Below, one piece after another: positions 1-9,108 of a stretch of DNA of 64,000 bases. The stretch is from an uncultured Akkermansia sp. Lineage in GTDB: Bacteria > Verrucomicrobiota > Verrucomicrobiia > Verrucomicrobiales > Akkermansiaceae. Position 1 is the stretch's first letter; each line of letters begins with the position of its first letter. The DNA lies in NCBI GenBank assembly GCA_947601655.1, contig CANQGG010000002.1, positions 36,667-100,666 on the forward strand, given 5' to 3'. The notes below the pieces were generated by a model. The model saw only the letters and a program-made list of their open reading frames with translations. It was not told the origin of the DNA and did no database searches. Made by a program: the position numbers and the translations under genes.

Positions 1-1320
1 TTTTTCGAGCATCCACTGCGGCAAAATCAGCTCTTCACGACGTGTGCCGCTCTTCAGGATATCCACCGCGGGGTAGATATACATCTCCGCAATGCGACGG
101 TTGAGCACGAGCTCCATATTGCCCGTTCCTTTGAATTCCTGGAAAATGAGCTCATCCATACGGCTGTTTGTTTCAATGAGAGCCGTGGCGAGGATGGTAA
201 GAGAACCGGCCTGACGCGTATTGCGTGCCGCGGCAAAGAGGCGGCGCGGCATCTCGAGCGCACGAGCGTCAATACCGCCGGACATCGTGCGCCCGCTACC
301 TTTCTCTGCATTGTTGTAAGCGCGTGCGAGGCGGGTGATGGAGTCCATGACGATAAGTACATGGCGCCCTGCTTCTACGAGCCGCTTGGCGCGAGTGACG
401 CACATTTCCGCCATACGACAGTGCTCATATACGCCGCCGTCGTTGCTGGAGGCATAGATTTCCGCACCCGGCAAGGCCCTGCGAAACTCTGTCACTTCTT
501 CCGGACGCTCATCCACCAGCAGCACAAGCAGCGTAATCTCATCTTTATACTTTTCCAATATCGCCTCAGAAATGTGCATCAGGAGGGTTGTTTTCCCTGT
601 GCGCGGCGGCGCTACGATGAGCCCACGCTGACCACGCGCCACAGGCGATACCACATCAAGCGTGCGGGTTGTGTAGCGTTCGGGCGTCGTTTCAAAACTG
701 ATACGTTCGGTCGGATTGACCGCCTTGAGATCATCGAAATGAGGGTTGCGCGCCGCGTCCTCCGGGAGCTGTCCGTTTACCTCCGTCACAGAGATAAGCT
801 GGTGCCCGCGCTCGTATTTCTGGGCCATGCCCCGCACCTGGACGAAAGGACGAAGGTGGTAGCGCGAGATGAGATCCGCCGGCACATAGACCGCCCCTGT
901 GGAGGGGGCCCAATTGTTGTCGGGTACGCGGATAAAGCCAAAGCCTTTGCTGGTGAGCTCCAACAACCCTACGAGCTCTCTGGGCTCGCCGACGGGGACA
1001 TAGGCCCGAGAGGAGGCGTTTTCCTCGGGGGGGATGGGACGAGCGGGCCTGGCACTGCCACGCGGAGAAGGGGAACTCTGCCGATGTTGAAAAACACGCT
1101 GGTGGCGCGGAGAATTTCCCTGACGTCGGGGGCGGGGACCGCGGAAATGAGTGTTTCTACGGTCAGATCTCTCTGCCCGGAAGGGTTTGCGAATTTCTCC
1201 CTCATCCATGATCTGAATACGGGCAGACTGCGGCGAATCATCACCGGACTGTGCAGGATCCTCGCTGTTCATCATATCTGCACAAGGCTTTGTTTTCTCA
1301 GGTAAAAACACAGAGGGCAT
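1..1320 (-). CDS. rho: Transcription termination factor Rho (3' end off the left edge)
   Basis: Rho is the hexameric RNA-dependent ATPase that ends transcription at untranslated RNA. The reverse strand is open from 1320 to the window edge, about 440 codons with no stop. From the N-terminus it shows an Arg/Pro/Ser-rich tail (about residues 40-95), the cold-shock-like RNA-binding domain ([20 protein letters not shown]), Walker [10 protein letters not shown] (about residue 240), Walker B LIVMDS (about 322) and the R-loop region [10 protein letters not shown]. The start at 1320 overlaps the yebC stop as TGATG, which suggests translational coupling. An in-frame ATG-ATG at 1275/1272 is an alternative, and neither has a clear Shine-Dalgarno. 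The basic, probably disordered N-terminal extension resembles those of Rho in several other phyla. The C-terminus is missing only because the window ends. Confidence 0.95.
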   Translation of the reverse strand, partial: MPSVFLPEKTKPCADMMNSEDPAQSGDDSPQSARIQIMDEGEIRKPFRAERSDRRNTHFRGPRPRRQGNSPRHQRVFQHRQSSPSPRGSARPARPIPPEENASSRAYVPVGEPRELVGLLELTSKGFGFIRVPDNNWAPSTGAVYVPADLISRYHLRPFVQVRGMAQKYERGHQLISVTEVNGQLPEDAARNPHFDDLKAVNPTERISFETTPERYTTRTLDVVSPVARGQRGLIVAPPRTGKTTLLMHISEAILEKYKDEITLLVLLVDERPEEVTEFRRALPGAEIYASSNDGGVYEHCRMAEMCVTRAKRLVEAGRHVLIVMDSITRLARAYNNAEKGSGRTMSGGIDARALEMPRRLFAAARNTRQAGSLTILATALIETNSRMDELIFQEFKGTGNMELVLNRRIAEMYIYPAVDILKSGTRREELILPQWMLEK

Positions 1321-2075
1321 CAGGAGAGACGTTCCAGAATATCCTCGTGAATTTCAAAGTTGGTAAACACGTTCATCGTGTCGTCGTAATCATCCAATAG
1401 CTCGTAGAGTTTCATTACCTTGCGCGCTGTCTCCTCATCGGTGATCTCAGTGGGGGTCTGGGGTACGGAAATGAGCTTGATGCCTGTCACATTCTTACCC
1501 GCCGCCGAAAGTGCTTCGGAAACCGTCTGCATATCTCCAGGTGCACAAGTAAATACCCATTCTCCCTCGTTCTCTCCACTTTCAAACTCCTCCGCCCCAC
1601 AATCCATGGCCAGTTCCATGGCAGCATCCTCATCCAGCGTTTCATCTACAATGCGTAACTCGCCTTTACGATCAAATTGGTACGCAACGGAGCCAGGGGT
1701 GCCCATATTGCCGCCATTTCGCGAGAAAATAGTGCGTATCTCCGAAGAACAGCGGTTCGTATTGTCCGTTGCAACCTCCACGATGATGGCAGTGCCTCCT
1801 GGACCGTACCCTTCGTAAGTGACCTCCTGAATGGTGGCTCCCTGCAATTCCCCTGTTCCCTTTTTTACCGCGCGGTCGATATTCTCCTTAGGCATAGATA
1901 CTGCCTTTGCTCCCTCGATAGCCGCGCGCAACCGCGGGTTAGTATCTACATCTCCTCCGCCACTCTTTGCAGCCAGTGTGATTTCGTGCGAGTAGCGCGC
2001 AAAAATTTTCCCTTTTTTCGCGTCGGCTGCCGCTTTGGTGAACTTGATTTTAGACCATTTATTATGACCTGACAT
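1320..2075 (-). CDS. yebC: YebC/PmpR-family protein (TACO1-like)
   Basis: This is a 251-residue protein of the YebC/TACO1 family. Members act as transcriptional regulators or as ribosome-associated factors that help translate proline-rich stretches. The N-terminus MSGHNKWSKIK followed by KAAADAKKGKIFARYSHEI is diagnostic, as are MPKENIDRAVKKG, YEGYGPGG and the NGGNMGTPGSVAYQF segment. Length matches the family (about 240-250). Its stop overlaps the rho start, so the two genes are probably co-transcribed. A 4/6 -10-like TAAATT lies six bases before the ATG, but there is no convincing -35. Confidence 0.96.
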   Translation of the reverse strand: MSGHNKWSKIKFTKAAADAKKGKIFARYSHEITLAAKSGGGDVDTNPRLRAAIEGAKAVSMPKENIDRAVKKGTGELQGATIQEVTYEGYGPGGTAIIVEVATDNTNRCSSEIRTIFSRNGGNMGTPGSVAYQFDRKGELRIVDETLDEDAAMELAMDCGAEEFESGENEGEWVFTCAPGDMQTVSEALSAAGKNVTGIKLISVPQTPTEITDEETARKVMKLYELLDDYDDTMNVFTNFEIHEDILERLS

Positions 2076-2257
2076 AGCGTGAATTTAGTGTGTTGTTGTA
2101 GGGAAGAGATCTCGGCTCCGAGCGTTTACCACCGCAGCCGGTGAAAGGCATTCGGGGAAGACTGTCCGACTTTCGGACCACGCACCTCATGCCTTGTCCG
2201 AGCAGAAAGAAGGAAGAGGAGGGAAGGAGGGAGTGGGGTTCAGACCGGCTATCAAAG

Positions 2258-2331
<74 letters not shown>

Positions 2332-2350
2332 TAGCTCTGAACCGGGCAAC

Positions 2351-2378
2351 ATTCTACAGCATTTTTCACCTTTGACAA
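2351..2378 (-). promoter_or_regulatory. sigma-70 promoter of tRNA-Pro
   Basis: On the minus strand: -35 TTGTCA (2378-2373), a 16-bp spacer, and -10 TAGAAT (2356-2351). It ends 19 bases before the 5' end of tRNA-Pro. Confidence 0.75.
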
Positions 2379-2455
2379 GCCAAAATTGCACGCCAAAGTA
2401 GTTTTTGCTTCTTTGCCGGAGTAAAACGAGCGGTGCAAATTTTCCGGCAGTTTAT

Positions 2456-3754
2456 TCAATGTTGCATCATCGCTTCCACCTCCGCCGCTTCCAGCGGGGC
2501 GTCAGGGATAAGGTCGTCTACGCCGCCATCCGGGCGGATGAGTACATCCGTTTCGATACGCACACCTATGCCTTCCTCGGGAATGTAAATGCCGGGCTCA
2601 ATTGTCCAGATCTGCCCGGGGGCAAAAACGGGGTTGGCGGGTGTGACATCATGCACATCAATGCCCAGAGAATGGGATGTGCCGTGCATGTAATACTGGC
2701 GCACACATGCCGGGTCGACCGGGTCGGCATCCACCTGCGCGCGGGAAAGGAGGCCCAATTCGACGAGTTTCTCGGCCATAAATCGGCGTATGCGACGCTC
2801 GTAATCCATCTTATTCACTCCGGGAAGCATAATCTGCGCCGCATAACGGTGTACGGCCAGAACGGCATCATATACCGCCCTCTGCCTTGGAGTGTATTTC
2901 CCATTAACCGGGACGGTGCGACTCATGTCCCCCGCATAACCGCCGTACTCCGCCCCCACGTCAAAGAGAACGAGTTCACCATCCCGGCATGTTTTGTGAT
3001 TGGAGATGTAATGCAGCACGCAAGTGTCCGCGCCGGCAGCGATGATGGGAAGGAAGGAGAACCCGCGAGAACGACGGCGTATGTACTCTGCACTCAGCAT
3101 ACCCTCCATTTCCCACTCACCCATGCCGGGGCGAATCTGCGGCAGAATGGCGGCGAAGCCTTGTCCTGTGGTGCGGCAAGCCTCGCGCACCTGAGCAATC
3201 TCCTCTGCACTCTTCACGAGCCGCAACCCGGCCAACAGGGGAAAGAGGCTCTCTGTCGGCATCTCCGGGTAGGAAGCGCGCAAGGCCGAGGCAAAGCGAT
3301 CATTGCGCGTCTGCACCGGAGTGTAGCGGCGAGGGTGCTCATCGAGCTCCAGATAGACCCGGCGGGCATGACTCATGCATTCCGCCAGGAGAGGAGCGTA
3401 CTGCGCGGTCCAGCGTACGTCTTCAATGCCGGAGATTTGTGCAGCTTCCTCCTGCGTAAGCCGGGCGCCTTCCCAGACAACGATTCGTTCGTTGGTCTCA
3501 CGCAGGAGCAGAGTGTCCTTGTGCTCTCCATTTTCTCCTACCTGCATCAGCAGCACGGTTTCTTCCTGATCGATGCCTGTCAGGTAGAAAAGATCAGCGT
3601 TCTGATGGTGCGCCATGGTTCCGTCTGCATTGGTGGGGAATACATCATTGGAGTGAATCACCACCAAGCTCTGCTTCGGCAACAGAGCGGCGAGTCGATC
3701 CCTCGTGTTACGGTAGAATTCAGCAGGTATTGGGGTGTAGCGCAGGGTTTTCAT
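2456..3754 (-). CDS. pepP: Xaa-Pro aminopeptidase (M24B)
   Basis: This is a 432-residue aminopeptidase P, a dinuclear metalloenzyme that removes N-terminal residues preceding proline. The N-terminal creatinase-like domain includes YLTGIDQEE. The pita-bread domain supplies the expected metal ligands: two Asp in LFDVGAEYGGYAGDMSR, His in MHGTSHSLGIDVHD, and Glu in TIEPGIYIPEEGIGVRIE. The start at 3754 (MKTLRYTPIP) matches the family; the frame is open a further 27 codons upstream, but that part overlaps the promoter. The 5' leader is about 20 nt with no Shine-Dalgarno. The gene is divergent from rpmJ. Confidence 0.94.
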   Translation of the reverse strand: MKTLRYTPIPAEFYRNTRDRLAALLPKQSLVVIHSNDVFPTNADGTMAHHQNADLFYLTGIDQEETVLLMQVGENGEHKDTLLLRETNERIVVWEGARLTQEEAAQISGIEDVRWTAQYAPLLAECMSHARRVYLELDEHPRRYTPVQTRNDRFASALRASYPEMPTESLFPLLAGLRLVKSAEEIAQVREACRTTGQGFAAILPQIRPGMGEWEMEGMLSAEYIRRRSRGFSFLPIIAAGADTCVLHYISNHKTCRDGELVLFDVGAEYGGYAGDMSRTVPVNGKYTPRQRAVYDAVLAVHRYAAQIMLPGVNKMDYERRIRRFMAEKLVELGLLSRAQVDADPVDPACVRQYYMHGTSHSLGIDVHDVTPANPVFAPGQIWTIEPGIYIPEEGIGVRIETDVLIRPDGGVDDLIPDAPLEAAEVEAMMQH

Positions 3755-3781
3755 GTCTGGCAGCAAAGAATATCTGGGGGG

Positions 3782-3810
3782 AGTATAGCGCGAACCATTC
3801 CTGCGTTCAA
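3782..3810 (-). promoter_or_regulatory. sigma-70 promoter of pepP
   Basis: On the minus strand: -35 TTGAAC (3810-3805), a 17-bp spacer, and -10 TATACT (3787-3782). This gives a leader of about 20 nt before the ATG at 3754 and supports that start. Confidence 0.7.
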
Positions 3811-3855
3811 TACCTATTGCGTCCCTGCAACGCAAAAAACGTGGGAATGTCCAAA

Positions 3856-3890
3856 ATTTGTCTTTACAAATGAGTCGATATAGGTATAAT
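3856..3890 (+). promoter_or_regulatory. rpmJ promoter with a dyad over the -35 box
   Basis: -35 TTTACA (3863-3868), a 16-bp spacer and -10 TATAAT (3885-3890), giving a leader of about 58 nt before rpmJ. A perfect dyad ATTTGT-CTTT-ACAAAT (3856-3871) overlaps the -35 box and looks like a repressor operator. That role is inference. Confidence 0.7.
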
Positions 3891-3954
3891 GCGCCCCCTG
3901 AAAAGACAGGAGCCCCTGATGAGCGGGCGCTAACCCCAAACAGTCACGAGTATC

Positions 3955-4119
3955 ATGAAAGTTCTTTCTTCGCTTGCCTCAATGAAGCGCCGCCACGCTG
4001 ATTGCCAAATCGTGAAGCGCAAGGGTACCCTCTACGTCATCTGCAAGAGCAATCCCAAGTTTAAGGCCCGACAGGGGGCCACGGCCGGCACTCGCCTTAG
4101 TAAGAAGGGAGTGAAGTAA
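3955..4119 (+). CDS. rpmJ: 50S ribosomal protein bL36, type B (YkgO-like)
   Basis: This is a 54-codon gene. The protein starts [14 protein letters not shown] and continues [19 protein letters not shown] and FKARQG. That is the pattern of the alternative 'type B' L36 (E. coli YkgO), in which the zinc ligands of the standard Cys-Cys-Cys-His form are partly replaced: here His14, Cys17 and Cys30, with Phe where the last His should be. It is a few residues longer than YkgO (about 46) because of a basic C-terminal tail. In many bacteria type B L36 replaces the zinc form during zinc limitation; whether a second copy exists elsewhere cannot be seen here. A clear promoter lies upstream and a terminator downstream, so it is monocistronic. 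Confidence 0.93.
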   Translation: MKVLSSLASMKRRHADCQIVKRKGTLYVICKSNPKFKARQGATAGTRLSKKGVK

Positions 4120-4182
4120 GGCATGCGCCGTTCAGTGGACCGGGGGTCCGCGTCGTTTATAGGTTTCTCCGCTGTGCAGGGG

Positions 4183-4215
4183 GTCGGCGCATTGGACGCC
4201 GGCCTTTTATTTTTT
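4183..4215 (+). terminator. Rho-independent terminator after rpmJ
   Basis: The stem GTCGGCG (4183-4189) pairs with CGCCGGC (4197-4203) around a 7-base loop and is followed by CTTTTATTTTTT. It ends about 20 bases before metX. Confidence 0.8.
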
Positions 4216-4234
4216 CACACAGCTCATTTCTGCT

Positions 4235-5386
4235 ATGCAGCCCCGCACTTGTAGTCAAAATCATTCACTCGGCAGCTTTCGCTTCTGCAGTGGTGAAGAG
4301 GTGCCGAATGCCTGTCTGGCATACGAGACGTACGGTGTATTGCAAGGACGTGGGGAGAATGCTCTTTTAGTCCTGCATGCGCTTACCGGCAGTCACCATG
4401 CATTCGGAATGAATCCGGATTTGCCTGAAGCCGGAAATTTCTGGCAACCGGAAAATTATACCGGGTGGTGGGAGGGTATGATTGGTCCCGGCAAGCCGCT
4501 GAATACAAATAAATACTTCATTGTTTGCATCAATTATCTCGGCAGTTGCTACGGCAGTACGGGGCCTGTTTCTCCCGCGCCGGATGGTCAACCGTGGGGC
4601 AGTCGCTTTCCTATGGTTACTGCGGCGGACCAAGCGCGCGCGCAGATGCAGCTTCTGCAAGCGCTGGGCATTGAGCGCTTCACCATTGTGGGACCGAGCA
4701 TGGGGGGGCTGGTAGGTTTGGTGATGGCTGCGCTTTACCCGGAGCACGTTCGCGGGATGATCCTCATCGGAGCCGGATACAAAGCCCTCATTGAGCAAAA
4801 ACTCTCCGTTTTCGAGCAAACCCTTGCCATCGAGCTGGACCCTCGTTTTCGCCGAGGACGCTACCCCCTGAGTGATCCGCCGCGAGATGGTCTGGCGCTT
4901 GCGCGTATCATCTGCCATAAGCTTTTTGTAAACCAACGCGGATTGGCCAAACGCGCAAAAAGAGGCGGTGTGCAATCCGCGAGAGGGGATTTTCCTGCGT
5001 GGTATCAACCTCAAACAAGCATGGAAAGCTACATGCTGCACCAGGGTACAAAGTTTTCCCTGCGCTTTGATGCGAACGCTTACATCCGCATCGTACACAT
5101 GTGGACAGATTACGATTTGCGGTTGCAGGCAGGCGCGAAGTCTCTCAAGGAGGTTTTCTCTCGCTATGCAGAGGCTGGCATTCCTTTTCTTCTCTTTTCC
5201 ATTAGTACCGATGGTTGCTTTTCCCCCCGCACTGTGGAGACCTTGCACCGCACTCTTCGCCGCCACGGCGTAAATTCTCGTCACGTACGTGTGCGCTCTG
5301 CCAAGGGGCATGATTCTTTCCTGCTGGAACCGGCGCTTTATGAGCAACGGTTGGTCGAATTTCTGGATAGCATAATGCGTGGCTGA
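4235..5386 (+). CDS. metX: Homoserine O-acetyltransferase
   Basis: MetX transfers an acetyl group from acetyl-CoA to homoserine, the entry to methionine synthesis by direct sulfhydrylation. The 383 residues form one alpha/beta-hydrolase fold. The family motifs HALTGSHHA, the oxyanion segment NYLGSCYGSTGP, and the nucleophile elbow GPSMGG (Ser155) are present, and the catalytic Asp and His are expected in STDGCFSP and GHDSFL near the C-terminus. A serine-acetyltransferase-type relative cannot be excluded, but the overall motif set fits MetX best. The start follows an upstream terminator closely and no promoter or Shine-Dalgarno was recognised. No other methionine gene is adjacent. Confidence 0.92.
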   Translation: MQPRTCSQNHSLGSFRFCSGEEVPNACLAYETYGVLQGRGENALLVLHALTGSHHAFGMNPDLPEAGNFWQPENYTGWWEGMIGPGKPLNTNKYFIVCINYLGSCYGSTGPVSPAPDGQPWGSRFPMVTAADQARAQMQLLQALGIERFTIVGPSMGGLVGLVMAALYPEHVRGMILIGAGYKALIEQKLSVFEQTLAIELDPRFRRGRYPLSDPPRDGLALARIICHKLFVNQRGLAKRAKRGGVQSARGDFPAWYQPQTSMESYMLHQGTKFSLRFDANAYIRIVHMWTDYDLRLQAGAKSLKEVFSRYAEAGIPFLLFSISTDGCFSPRTVETLHRTLRRHGVNSRHVRVRSAKGHDSFLLEPALYEQRLVEFLDSIMRG

Positions 5387-5442
5387 GTATTCTGCCGCCG
5401 CTGCGGTAAAAATAATTTTCTCTCACGGTAGCATTTTCTTCC

Positions 5443-5471
5443 TTGCAATGCCGGATTTCTCGTGATAAAAC
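5443..5471 (+). promoter_or_regulatory. sigma-70 promoter of the pilin-like gene
   Basis: -35 TTGCAA (5443-5448), a 17-bp spacer and -10 TAAAAC (5466-5471). This gives a leader of about 21 nt before the ATG at 5499. Confidence 0.6.
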
Positions 5472-5498
5472 AGATTTTGAAATTCCATACACCTTCTC

Positions 5499-6266
5499 AT
5501 GAAAACTCCTACTTTTTTGAAAAAGGGACGCAAGAATGGTTTCACCCTCATTGAGTTGATGGTTGTGGTGGCTATTCTGGCCACGCTGGCTTCAGTGGGT
5601 TACGGTCCGATTCTTGATCACATGAATGACGGCGATCGCCAAAAGGCCAACAGCAACCTTAAGAATGTGTTTACCTTGCTCCAGCAGTTCAAGACGGATG
5701 AGGGGCAATACCCCTGCGATGCTACGGCTGACAAACTCCTCGAGGATCATCCGGACAATGATTTCGGCGACTTGAAGGGGGACAATTCCAATGCTTATTT
5801 CCGCCAACTTTTTTACAAAAACGGCGTGGATTCCGAGAAACCCTTTTTCGCGAAAGTCGCTACAACAGGTCTCGTAGTTTCTGCTGAAGGTGATGATAAG
5901 CTTGCTAATGGACAAGCTCTTAAAGCAGGTGAAAACGCTATGTCTTACGTTATGTGCCGTGACAAGGGTGACGCGAACGTTAAGACCTCAGTGAAAAAGA
6001 GCAATGCACCGTTGGCAATGTGCTCCGTATTGCCGAGTAAAACGCCCTATGCAGGCGATAAGCTGGTGGTGGATATGGATTCCTTCCGCGGTCACTTCTT
6101 CGTGCTCTTCTGCGATGGTTCTGTGAACGATATGGAGAGGAGTATCGAGGAGAATCCGGATGATGATTCCACGGGTGTTGTCGGCAAGGACAAGAGCATC
6201 TTCCCTGAGACAAAGAGAGGACGCGCTACGGCAGGAGATTATGTTGTCCTTACGCCGGAGGCATAA
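5499..6266 (+). CDS. Type IV pilin / type II pseudopilin-like protein
   Basis: A 255-residue protein with a class III signal: a short basic leader (KKGRKNG) followed by FTLIELMVVVAILATLASVG. PilD-type prepilin peptidase would cut after the Gly and methylate the Phe; Glu5 of the mature form is present. The C-terminal two thirds is a soluble domain with a GHFFVLFCDGSV segment close to the end, resembling the H-x-DG pattern of Planctomycetes/Verrucomicrobia prepilin-like proteins. It stands alone, flanked by its own promoter and terminator, with no pilus or secretion operon next to it. Two PilT-type ATPases and a secretin lie 13-20 kb away. It could be a minor pilin, a pseudopilin or a surface protein using the same export route. 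Confidence 0.85.
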   Translation: MKTPTFLKKGRKNGFTLIELMVVVAILATLASVGYGPILDHMNDGDRQKANSNLKNVFTLLQQFKTDEGQYPCDATADKLLEDHPDNDFGDLKGDNSNAYFRQLFYKNGVDSEKPFFAKVATTGLVVSAEGDDKLANGQALKAGENAMSYVMCRDKGDANVKTSVKKSNAPLAMCSVLPSKTPYAGDKLVVDMDSFRGHFFVLFCDGSVNDMERSIEENPDDDSTGVVGKDKSIFPETKRGRATAGDYVVLTPEA

Positions 6267-6308
6267 GTGAAGCAGCTTGTGATGCGACTTACCTGGAACT
6301 GATTTCAG

Positions 6309-6351
6309 GACCCGGTGTGCCCGTGCGGGAGCATGCCGGGTCTTCATTTTT
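6309..6351 (+). terminator. Rho-independent terminator after the pilin-like gene
   Basis: The stem GACCCGG (6309-6315) pairs perfectly with CCGGGTC (6336-6342), with further pairing inside, followed by TTCATTTTT. It lies 12 bases before the yhaM-like start. Confidence 0.85.
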
Positions 6352-6363
6352 GCCGAAAACACC

Positions 6364-7410
6364 ATGGAACTGTACTCCGTCAATTCCCTGATCGCGGGTC
6401 TTACTGAACAGGCAGAAATTCATGCCCGCCTCGCTGTCCAGCTTACGCAGAAAACGCCTCGCACCACAAAATCCGGCAAACCCTACCTGGAGGTGCAAGT
6501 ATCAGACCCCGGGGGAACCCTTGCCATCAGAGTGTGGGAAACTCTTCCCTGGTACCCGGAATTCTGCGCTGCTGATGTGAACGCGACCTTCATGGTGAGC
6601 GCATTGTGGCGACAGACTTCCTTTGGCCCCGACCCCACGGATCTCACGCTGCGCCCGCTCACTTCGCAAGAAGAGGAGGCTATGCTTGCCGGGAGCGAGG
6701 AACTACGTGAGTTGCAGCAAAGAAACTGGGAGGCGATTACCCGACTGTGTTCTACGATTGAGGATCCTCGTTTCGCCACTCTCTGTCGCAGCTTTCTGGA
6801 GCAGTACGAGGGACGTTTTCGCCGAGCGGCTGCCGCGCGCGGTTACCATCACGCGCGTCGTGGCGGACTCGTAGAACATACTGCCGGGGTCATGCGAACG
6901 GCTGCGGCTCTCTGCGAATCCTACCCGGAATTGAACCGTGACTTGCTGCTCACCGGTGCGCTGCTGCACGATTGCGGGAAAATGTGGGAGAATGGCTATG
7001 CGGAACATACCCTTACCATGGCATACACCGATGTGGGTGAGTTGCTTGGGCACATCACGCTGGGAATTGAGGTTGTAAACAGACTGTGGAACAGTGTTTG
7101 CACGGAAACTCGACGGAAGGAGTGGGAATCGCTTTGTCCCGCGACAGAGCAGGCGCGCCTGCATTTGCTGCACCTTATAGCTTCCCATCACGGCAGTCTG
7201 GAATATGGCTCACCCGTGCCCCCAAAAACTCCGGAAGCATTCGCTCTAAATCATGTGGATGACCTGGATGCAAAGCTGGAGATGATGCGCGGCGCGTATA
7301 AGACTTCCCCGTTTCTTTCGACACATATTCGCCAACGCAAGGCGCCTTTGCCTGGCAATGTGGCAGATCCCTTGCCGCGTGTTTCCCCAACCAGCTCAAG
7401 TTCATCCTGA
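6364..7410 (+). CDS. YhaM-like 3'-5' exoribonuclease (OB-fold plus HD domain)
   Basis: A 348-residue protein. Residues about 15-100 form an OB-fold nucleic-acid-binding domain (KSGKPYLEVQVSDPGGTLAIRVW) and residues about 165-310 an HD phosphohydrolase domain. The metal ligands are His172 in VEHT, His202-Asp203 in LLHDCGK, the ASHHGSLEYGSP segment, and the Asp in HVDDLDAKL. This OB-HD order and these motifs match YhaM/CBF1, which degrade RNA or single-stranded DNA from the 3' end. It is the first gene of a coupled unit: its stop overlaps the lysE-family start as TGATG. No promoter was recognised, because a terminator occupies the upstream space. Confidence 0.85.
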   Translation: MELYSVNSLIAGLTEQAEIHARLAVQLTQKTPRTTKSGKPYLEVQVSDPGGTLAIRVWETLPWYPEFCAADVNATFMVSALWRQTSFGPDPTDLTLRPLTSQEEEAMLAGSEELRELQQRNWEAITRLCSTIEDPRFATLCRSFLEQYEGRFRRAAAARGYHHARRGGLVEHTAGVMRTAAALCESYPELNRDLLLTGALLHDCGKMWENGYAEHTLTMAYTDVGELLGHITLGIEVVNRLWNSVCTETRRKEWESLCPATEQARLHLLHLIASHHGSLEYGSPVPPKTPEAFALNHVDDLDAKLEMMRGAYKTSPFLSTHIRQRKAPLPGNVADPLPRVSPTSSSSS

Positions 7411-8030
7411 TGCCGGAGAGTTTTCTCAGCATTCTTGCCGTATGCGGTACGACGATTCTTTCCCAACTCAGTCCGGGACCGGATGTCTTTTTTGTCTTTC
7501 GTACTTCGTTGGCTCAGGGCTACAAGCGGGGCCTTGTCGTCGCTTTTGGCATCACCGTCGGCGCTTTCATCCAGAGCATTGTTGCCTGTACACTTGGCGT
7601 TTACGTGCTGGAGCAAAGCTGGAGTCAATGGGTGATCTATGCGGCAGCTGCCTGGCTTTTCTACCTGGCGTGGAAAATCTTCCCAAGATCCCATACCGCC
7701 GCCAACGAACTTTCTGCCAATCCGGTTCAGAAAGAATCCATCTTGAGCCTTCTCTTACAGGGGTTCCTTTGCAATATACTTAATGTCAAGTGTATGTTGT
7801 TTATTATGAGCCTGAGTGCCGACGCCCTGCGCTCACACGCTGCTCTTTCCTGGTATGTGCCGGCTCTCATCGGCAGCCTTTTTGCTGCGAATTTATTTGG
7901 TTGGTGTTTATGGAGCAGTTTGTTGCAGTTTCCACCAGTGCGTGCAGCTTATTTGCGACATATCCGCCTCATTGATGAATTTTTCGCTCTGGTTCTTTTC
8001 GTCTTCGGTCTGCTTCTCCTCATGACTTGA
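7410..8030 (+). CDS. LysE/RhtB-family exporter
   Basis: A 206-residue integral membrane protein with about six hydrophobic segments. The N-terminal signature LSPGPDVFFVFRTSLAQGYKRG is that of LysE/RhtB carriers, which export amino acids (lysine, homoserine, threonine and others). The substrate cannot be read from the sequence. The start codon overlaps the stop of the upstream YhaM-like gene, and the dus gene follows immediately, so the three are likely one transcript. Confidence 0.88.
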   Translation: MPESFLSILAVCGTTILSQLSPGPDVFFVFRTSLAQGYKRGLVVAFGITVGAFIQSIVACTLGVYVLEQSWSQWVIYAAAAWLFYLAWKIFPRSHTAANELSANPVQKESILSLLLQGFLCNILNVKCMLFIMSLSADALRSHAALSWYVPALIGSLFAANLFGWCLWSSLLQFPPVRAAYLRHIRLIDEFFALVLFVFGLLLLMT

Positions 8031-8033
8031 GTG

Positions 8034-9047
8034 ATGCAACGCGCTCCGCTCACGACTGTTTATGGCGACACGCCTCTGCTTGCACTAGCACCTATGCAGG
8101 ATGTGACGGATCTGTCTTTCTTGCGCACCTTGCAGCGTTTACACTGTCTGCCGGATTTCGTTGTGACACCTTACTTGCGTAGTGCTACAACTTCCTGCGT
8201 GATGTCGGATTCTATTATCCGTTGCATTACGGAGAATCCGACGTCATGTCCCATATGGGTACAGTTGGCTGGTAGTGAAGCCGAGCCTCTTCTTCGGGAT
8301 GTTAAAACTTTGAATGAGTTTCCGGTTGCCGGTTTTAATCTGAATGTCGGGTGTCCATCACCCCTTGTAAATCGCCACGGTGCGGGTGCCGCACTGCTGA
8401 AAAATCCTGCGCATCTTCAATGCATTTGTTGCGCCATGCGGGATGCAATTTCCCTAGGGCGTTGGAGTGTGAAGTGTCGCGTTGGTTGGGAAAGTTCAGG
8501 GGAGTTCTCGCAGATATTGTCGGCTATTTGTGCCAGTTCTCCGGATCTCTTCATCGTGCATGCACGCACGCGTCGCCAGATGTACGCAGGGAAGCCGGAT
8601 GACGCTTCAGTGCGTCTGGCCGTGCAGCAGGCTTCCTGCCCGGTACTGGCCAACGGCGATATTTCTTCTCGAACCGATGCTGCACACAGATTACTTTCCA
8701 CGCGGACGCATGGCGTGATGATAGGGCGGGGCATTGTGCGCAATCCCTATCTTTTTCGCGAGCTGCGCGGCGGAGTGGCTCCCTCCCGTGATGAGATGTT
8801 GCTCTACTATATAACCTTGTTGGAGGAAACGGGGCGGGAGTTATTGCATCCTTCACCCGCGGCTCACTGCAACCGCATGAAAAAGTTTCTTGCATTCTGC
8901 TACGAGGATTTTTCTCCGCAAGCCGAATACACCCTCCGCCGTTGCACCTCCCCTTTCGAAATGGAAAAAACGCTCCTTCTTGCAGCAAACAAGATACCCA
9001 GCGATCGCGAAATCAGCGGGAAAAAGCCGACACGCAACACGCCATAG
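8034..9047 (+). CDS. dus: tRNA-dihydrouridine synthase
   Basis: A 337-residue FMN enzyme that reduces uridine to dihydrouridine in the tRNA D-loop. It shows the Dus TIM-barrel motifs: LAPMQDVTD at the N-terminus, the catalytic Cys in NVGCPSPLVNRHGAG, KCRVGW, FIVHARTRRQMYAG, and GVMIGRGIVRNPYLF for FMN-phosphate binding. The overall layout resembles DusC/DusB-type enzymes; which tRNA position is modified cannot be told. A GTG at 8031 directly precedes the ATG at 8034; the ATG is preferred. It is the third gene of the yhaM-lysE-dus unit. Confidence 0.93.
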   Translation: MQRAPLTTVYGDTPLLALAPMQDVTDLSFLRTLQRLHCLPDFVVTPYLRSATTSCVMSDSIIRCITENPTSCPIWVQLAGSEAEPLLRDVKTLNEFPVAGFNLNVGCPSPLVNRHGAGAALLKNPAHLQCICCAMRDAISLGRWSVKCRVGWESSGEFSQILSAICASSPDLFIVHARTRRQMYAGKPDDASVRLAVQQASCPVLANGDISSRTDAAHRLLSTRTHGVMIGRGIVRNPYLFRELRGGVAPSRDEMLLYYITLLEETGRELLHPSPAAHCNRMKKFLAFCYEDFSPQAEYTLRRCTSPFEMEKTLLLAANKIPSDREISGKKPTRNTP

Positions 9048-9108
9048 GCGGTGCTGAGACGGCACAGGCTCCGCATCCTGCCGTGCGAATATGATACCGC
9101 CGACCAGC

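Noticed and set aside
2076..2110. Leaderless promoter for yebC (TAAATT six bases before the ATG)
   Set aside because: Spacing fits but there is no acceptable -35 at 16-18 bp.
2405..3883. 492-codon plus-strand frame opposite pepP
   Set aside because: It reads as low-complexity antisense of a well-conserved aminopeptidase with all its metal ligands.
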